Virus record (IMG/VR): IMGVR_UViG_3300006802_000586
Location: 1 to 23,622 of that record
DNA length: 23,622 nucleotides
Direction: 5' to 3' (one strand)
From: a virus
Below the pieces are notes generated by a model. It was given only the letters and a program-made list of their open reading frames with translations, was not told the DNA's origin and did not search any database. Every line of letters begins with the position of its first letter. Positions within the stretch are counted from its first letter, which is position 1. The translations under genes and the position numbers were made by a program. This document shows, piece by piece, positions 21,703-23,622 of the stretch.

Positions 21703-21947
21703 GGCCACAGGGCCTCCGCTGCATAAAGCCCGCTGCGGCATCTGTCGGCTTCTACTTCGCTGAGCAAACCGGCTTCAAGCATGACGAATTGCGGGCACAA
21801 TACAGAGCTCACGACCCCGCTATTCATGATGATGAGACTCCCGACGCCTTCATAGTCTGGTGCCTTCACCGATCGAATCGAGTGGACGTCGATGAACATC
21901 GGGCGCCACTTCCAATCTGGGATCTCGATAAAGTGTTGAGCGCTCAT
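21699..21947 (-). CDS. Hypothetical protein, 82 aa
   Basis: ATGA overlaps at both ends and GGGGGAGG before the ATG support this frame. The middle (PMFIDVHSIRSVKAPDYEG, then SLIIMNSGVVSSVLC) reads as three beta strands with an internal turn, resembling small phage proteins whose strand pairs are joined by 'd..sI..V......g..v.l.sG..v'. A hydrophobic helix (MLEAGLLSEVEADRCRSG) follows. No function can be named. It belongs to the small-gene group between the nuclease and the primase-helicase. Confidence 0.7.
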   Translation of the reverse strand: MSAQHFIEIPDWKWRPMFIDVHSIRSVKAPDYEGVGSLIIMNSGVVSSVLCPQFVMLEAGLLSEVEADRCRSGLYAAEALWP

Positions 21948-22186
21948 GGATTCCTCCCCCGCGATTCGAGCGTTACCACCCCAGCATCCCGGTCAACGTG
22001 CGTGACCACAGCCGTCGGGCTGTTCGGGTCAAGCCGCAAGCGTGGCTTGTGAACCTTGCGCGCCTTCGCTCGGTACTCATGCACGACCAGCCACCGGCCG
22101 CGCTTCGGCTCGGGCTTCGGGCGCTGCGCCACGTACTCGGCCCACTCACGCTGTTTCTGTCGGTACCATTCGATTACGTTGCTCAT
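21944..22186 (-). CDS. Hypothetical basic protein, 80 aa
   Basis: The ATG overlaps the 35-aa ORF's stop as ATGA and has GGAGGAG upstream. The N-terminal part is an amphipathic helix (MSNVIEWYRQKQREWAEYVAQ). A very basic segment (PKPEPKRGRWLVVHEYRAKARKVHKPRLRL) then leads to a C-terminal beta hairpin TAVVTHVDRDAGVVTLESRG. That hairpin resembles VVTSVDREAGELTARF in the 188-aa protein (18467-19033). Basic charge and SH3/KOW-like hairpin suggest nucleic acid binding, by inference. No family is recognised. Confidence 0.7.
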   Translation of the reverse strand: MSNVIEWYRQKQREWAEYVAQRPKPEPKRGRWLVVHEYRAKARKVHKPRLRLDPNSPTAVVTHVDRDAGVVTLESRGRNP

Positions 22187-22290
22187 AACTCCTCCACTTC
22201 CACCTGCAGAATCTCACCGCGCCATTCTAGGATCGCGAAGCCGGCGGTGTGCCAGCAGATCATTCGGACTAGGGACACCATGTCGATCAT
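22183..22290 (-). CDS. Small ORF, 35 aa
   Basis: The ATG overlaps the nuclease stop as ATGA, and its TGA overlaps the next ATG as ATGA; GGAGAGGGGAG lies upstream. It fills a gap of about 100 nt exactly. The peptide begins MIDMVSLVRMICWHTAGFAI and ends with acidic EILQVEVEEL: a short hydrophobic stretch, then a probable strand. The codons for its last residues carry the GGAGGAG of the downstream gene. A real product is likely but unproven, and its function is unknown. Confidence 0.6.
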   Translation of the reverse strand: MIDMVSLVRMICWHTAGFAILEWRGEILQVEVEEL

Positions 22291-22619
22291 TCCGTCTCCC
22301 CTCTCCTGGCCCGCTCAATCGCGGATCTCGCATCCTGCACGGACCGAACGATCGCGGCAAACCCCCCGCGGGACCGTACGAGATCCAAGAACATTTTCTG
22401 TGCGGTTGCCGCGCGCCCCGTCGGCGTCTTGACCTCGAGCGCGACTAGCCTGCCGGTCGGTGCGAGGATTCCGATCAGGTCCGCCGAGCCAACGCTGAGC
22501 CCGTAGCGCACGCGTCGCCCGCGGTGCTCGGCCACGCCGGTGTTGTTGCGCCATAGCGTGAGGTCCGGTTCGCGGCCGAGCGCTAGGCGGATGTCTGTTT
22601 GGATGTCGGTTTCGGTCAT
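22287..22619 (-). CDS. VRR-NUC family nuclease (PD-(D/E)xK fold), 110 aa
   Basis: The ATG overlaps the preceding stop as ATGA. The short protein has the VRR-NUC layout: N-terminal helix with an acidic residue (TETDIQTDIRLAL), a conserved WRNNTGVAE, a strand with GSADLIGIL (D47), then the core LEVKTPTGR (E62, K64), and a helical segment with Q74 (ATAQKMFLDLVRSRGGFAAIVRS). D47, E62 and K64 form the expected PD-(D/E)xK metal site. Stand-alone VRR-NUC proteins are common in phage replication modules and can act on branched or flapped DNA. Here it lies between a helicase and a primase-helicase, so a role in resolving replication or packaging intermediates is inferred. Confidence 0.9.
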   Translation of the reverse strand: MTETDIQTDIRLALGREPDLTLWRNNTGVAEHRGRRVRYGLSVGSADLIGILAPTGRLVALEVKTPTGRAATAQKMFLDLVRSRGGFAAIVRSVQDARSAIERARRGETE

Positions 22620-22870
22620 CGTATCGGTACCAGTCTACGGCGCACGCCGCGCCAAGAAAACCGCACCTCAGCGCGGCGGGTGGCGTGGTAGCCGATGTGC
22701 GGCCAGTGTGTGAACTGCGCCTGCCGTGGCATGTCGGCCCGTGTCGGAGGTGACGCCGGTGCGCTGTCGAGTCGCAGCACGCGGAACATGCACGGCCCGC
22801 ACAACTGCCGCACCGCACCGATGCGAACGCCCACTAGCGGTCCCCGGTGACCGCACAGCCAACAGTTCAC
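22616..22870 (-). CDS. Small zinc-binding protein, 84 aa
   Basis: I use the GTG at 22870, which overlaps the helicase stop as GTGA and has GAGGGGG a few bases upstream; the longest frame would start inside the helicase gene. The N-terminus has C3-x2-C6 and C24-x2-C27 (CWLCGHRG ... LCGPC), a CxxC-x17-CxxC zinc-ribbon pattern. The rest is Arg-rich and basic, ending WRGVRRRLVPIR, which would suit nucleic acid binding. It is coupled to the SF2 helicase and the VRR-NUC nuclease, so it may be an accessory to them. No family is recognised. Confidence 0.7.
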   Translation of the reverse strand: MNCWLCGHRGPLVGVRIGAVRQLCGPCMFRVLRLDSAPASPPTRADMPRQAQFTHWPHIGYHATRRAEVRFSWRGVRRRLVPIR

Positions 22871-23622
22871 CCCAACCCCCTCGGCCAAACGCCGAACGCT
22901 TGCCGGTACCGGTGCGCCGCCCATCCGGGCGCGTATCCCTTGCTCGCAGCGAACTTCCGCAGGTGCGCCAACTCAGCGGCCTTCTCTGCCCGCGTCACAT
23001 CGCCCAACCGCGGCGGCTCGTCGAACAGCTTGCGATACTCCCGCACAACCCAACCGATAGACCACCCGCGATCGCGAGCCAGCGCGCGTAGCCTCTGGTA
23101 CTCGGCCATCTTGGCGTCGCGCGCGGTGCTCGGCCCGTCGTAGACCTGCCGCAGTTCGAGCGAGTAGATTCGTGGCCGCTTCTCGTCGATCGGGTGCTCG
23201 TAGCCGCACTCTGGACACTTGCGTTTCCACGCCTCGGCCACGGCGCCGCACTTGAGGCACTGCCGTACCGGTGTCGCCGAGGTGCGCGTGATCCCGTCGC
23301 CGTCGAGCGAATAGATCCGGTCCTCGGTCGGCAGCCCGTGCAGGTGCGTCGCGCCGCTCAGGTCGATCACCGTCGCGGTGGTCTTGCCCGGCGCAGGACG
23401 GAGCACGCGCCCGACCATCTGCAGGTAAGCGCCGGCGTGTCCGACACCGCGCGCGAGCAGACACACCGACGCTGCCGGCACGTCGACACCCTCGGTCAGC
23501 GCGTAGACGTTCGTGAGCACGCGCGTGGTCCCGGCCTTGAACCGGCGAAGCGCCTCGAGCCGGTCGCGCCCGGTCGACCGTGCCGAGACGACCTCGGCGT
23601 GCGGGAGCTTGGCGGCGAGCTC
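22867..23622 (-). CDS. SF2 (DEAD/DEAH-type) helicase, C-terminal 251 aa, 5' end beyond window
   Basis: The frame is open to the right window edge, so the ATPase half (Walker A/B) is not visible. What remains is the second RecA-like domain: VSARSTGRDRLEALRRFKAG, then motif V VLTNVYALTEGVDVPAA and motif VI YLQMVGRVLRPAPGKTTATVIDLSG with the arginine fingers. A four-cysteine zinc ribbon follows (CLKCGAVAEAWKRKCPECG). The C-terminus carries two related 30-residue motifs, one with RGWSIGWVVREYRKLF and one with KGYAPGWAAHRYRQAFG, spaced about 43 residues apart; phage helicases often carry one such 'kgy..gWa..ry...fg..P' unit. GTGA overlap couples it to the zinc protein. Confidence 0.88.
   Translation of the reverse strand, partial: ELAAKLPHAEVVSARSTGRDRLEALRRFKAGTTRVLTNVYALTEGVDVPAASVCLLARGVGHAGAYLQMVGRVLRPAPGKTTATVIDLSGATHLHGLPTEDRIYSLDGDGITRTSATPVRQCLKCGAVAEAWKRKCPECGYEHPIDEKRPRIYSLELRQVYDGPSTARDAKMAEYQRLRALARDRGWSIGWVVREYRKLFDEPPRLGDVTRAEKAAELAHLRKFAASKGYAPGWAAHRYRQAFGVWPRGLG

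Noticed and set aside
1-23622. CRISPR arrays, tRNA genes and insertion sequences
   Set aside because: No regularly spaced repeats, no cloverleaf-like conserved TTCGA/T-loop arrangement in free space, and no transposase or terminal inverted repeats were noticed. Nearly all sequence is coding.

Overview
The window is one contiguous stretch of a tailed dsDNA phage (or prophage-like) genome. The most likely type is a podovirus, because TerS, TerL, portal, scaffold, HK97-type capsid, an adaptor, a large podophage-like tail hub protein and a three-gene ejection-protein cassette follow each other with no tape measure, sheath or tube genes. Base composition is strongly GC-rich and the proteins are rich in Arg and Ala, which points to a GC-rich host. 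The host cannot be named from the sequence. Every gene I accept is on the minus strand, so transcription runs from high to low coordinates and the window should be read from its right end. I see no integrase, lysis gene, repressor, DNA polymerase, RNA polymerase, tRNA or CRISPR array.

Right end, about 23622-19190 (DNA metabolism): the C-terminal part of an SF2 helicase with a zinc ribbon, cut by the window edge; a small CxxC zinc protein; a VRR-NUC family nuclease; four small proteins of unknown function, one of only 35 aa; and a 716-aa protein that joins a prim-pol domain, a CHC-type zinc motif and a VirE/VapE-like P-loop helicase. Then comes the only real intergenic gap, about 156 bp at 19034-19189. 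It is AT-rich and flanked by copies of a 12-bp inverted repeat, which makes it the best candidate for a promoter or replication origin.

Middle, about 19033-16934: a run of small ORFs (188, 96, 55, 95 and a 14-codon mini-ORF) linked by 4-nt ATGA overlaps with embedded Shine-Dalgarno sites, leading into the putative small terminase and an 87-aa protein. Three of these junctions share nearly the same 17-nt linker.

Left half, 16937-1 (virion): a 43-aa ORF, TerL, portal, scaffold, major capsid protein, two small head proteins, adaptor, a 115-aa protein, the 999-aa tail hub protein, three ejection-type proteins (454, 601 and 824 aa; the first carries an S74-like chaperone/autoprotease domain), a 90-aa structural protein, and a lectin-like (LamG-type) fibre or spike gene that runs off the left edge.

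Genes are packed almost without gaps. Most junctions are ATGA, GTGA, TTGA, TAATG or TGATG overlaps, so translational coupling is probably the main way relative protein levels are set. Several starts given here are shorter than the longest open frame, chosen because they fit these overlaps.
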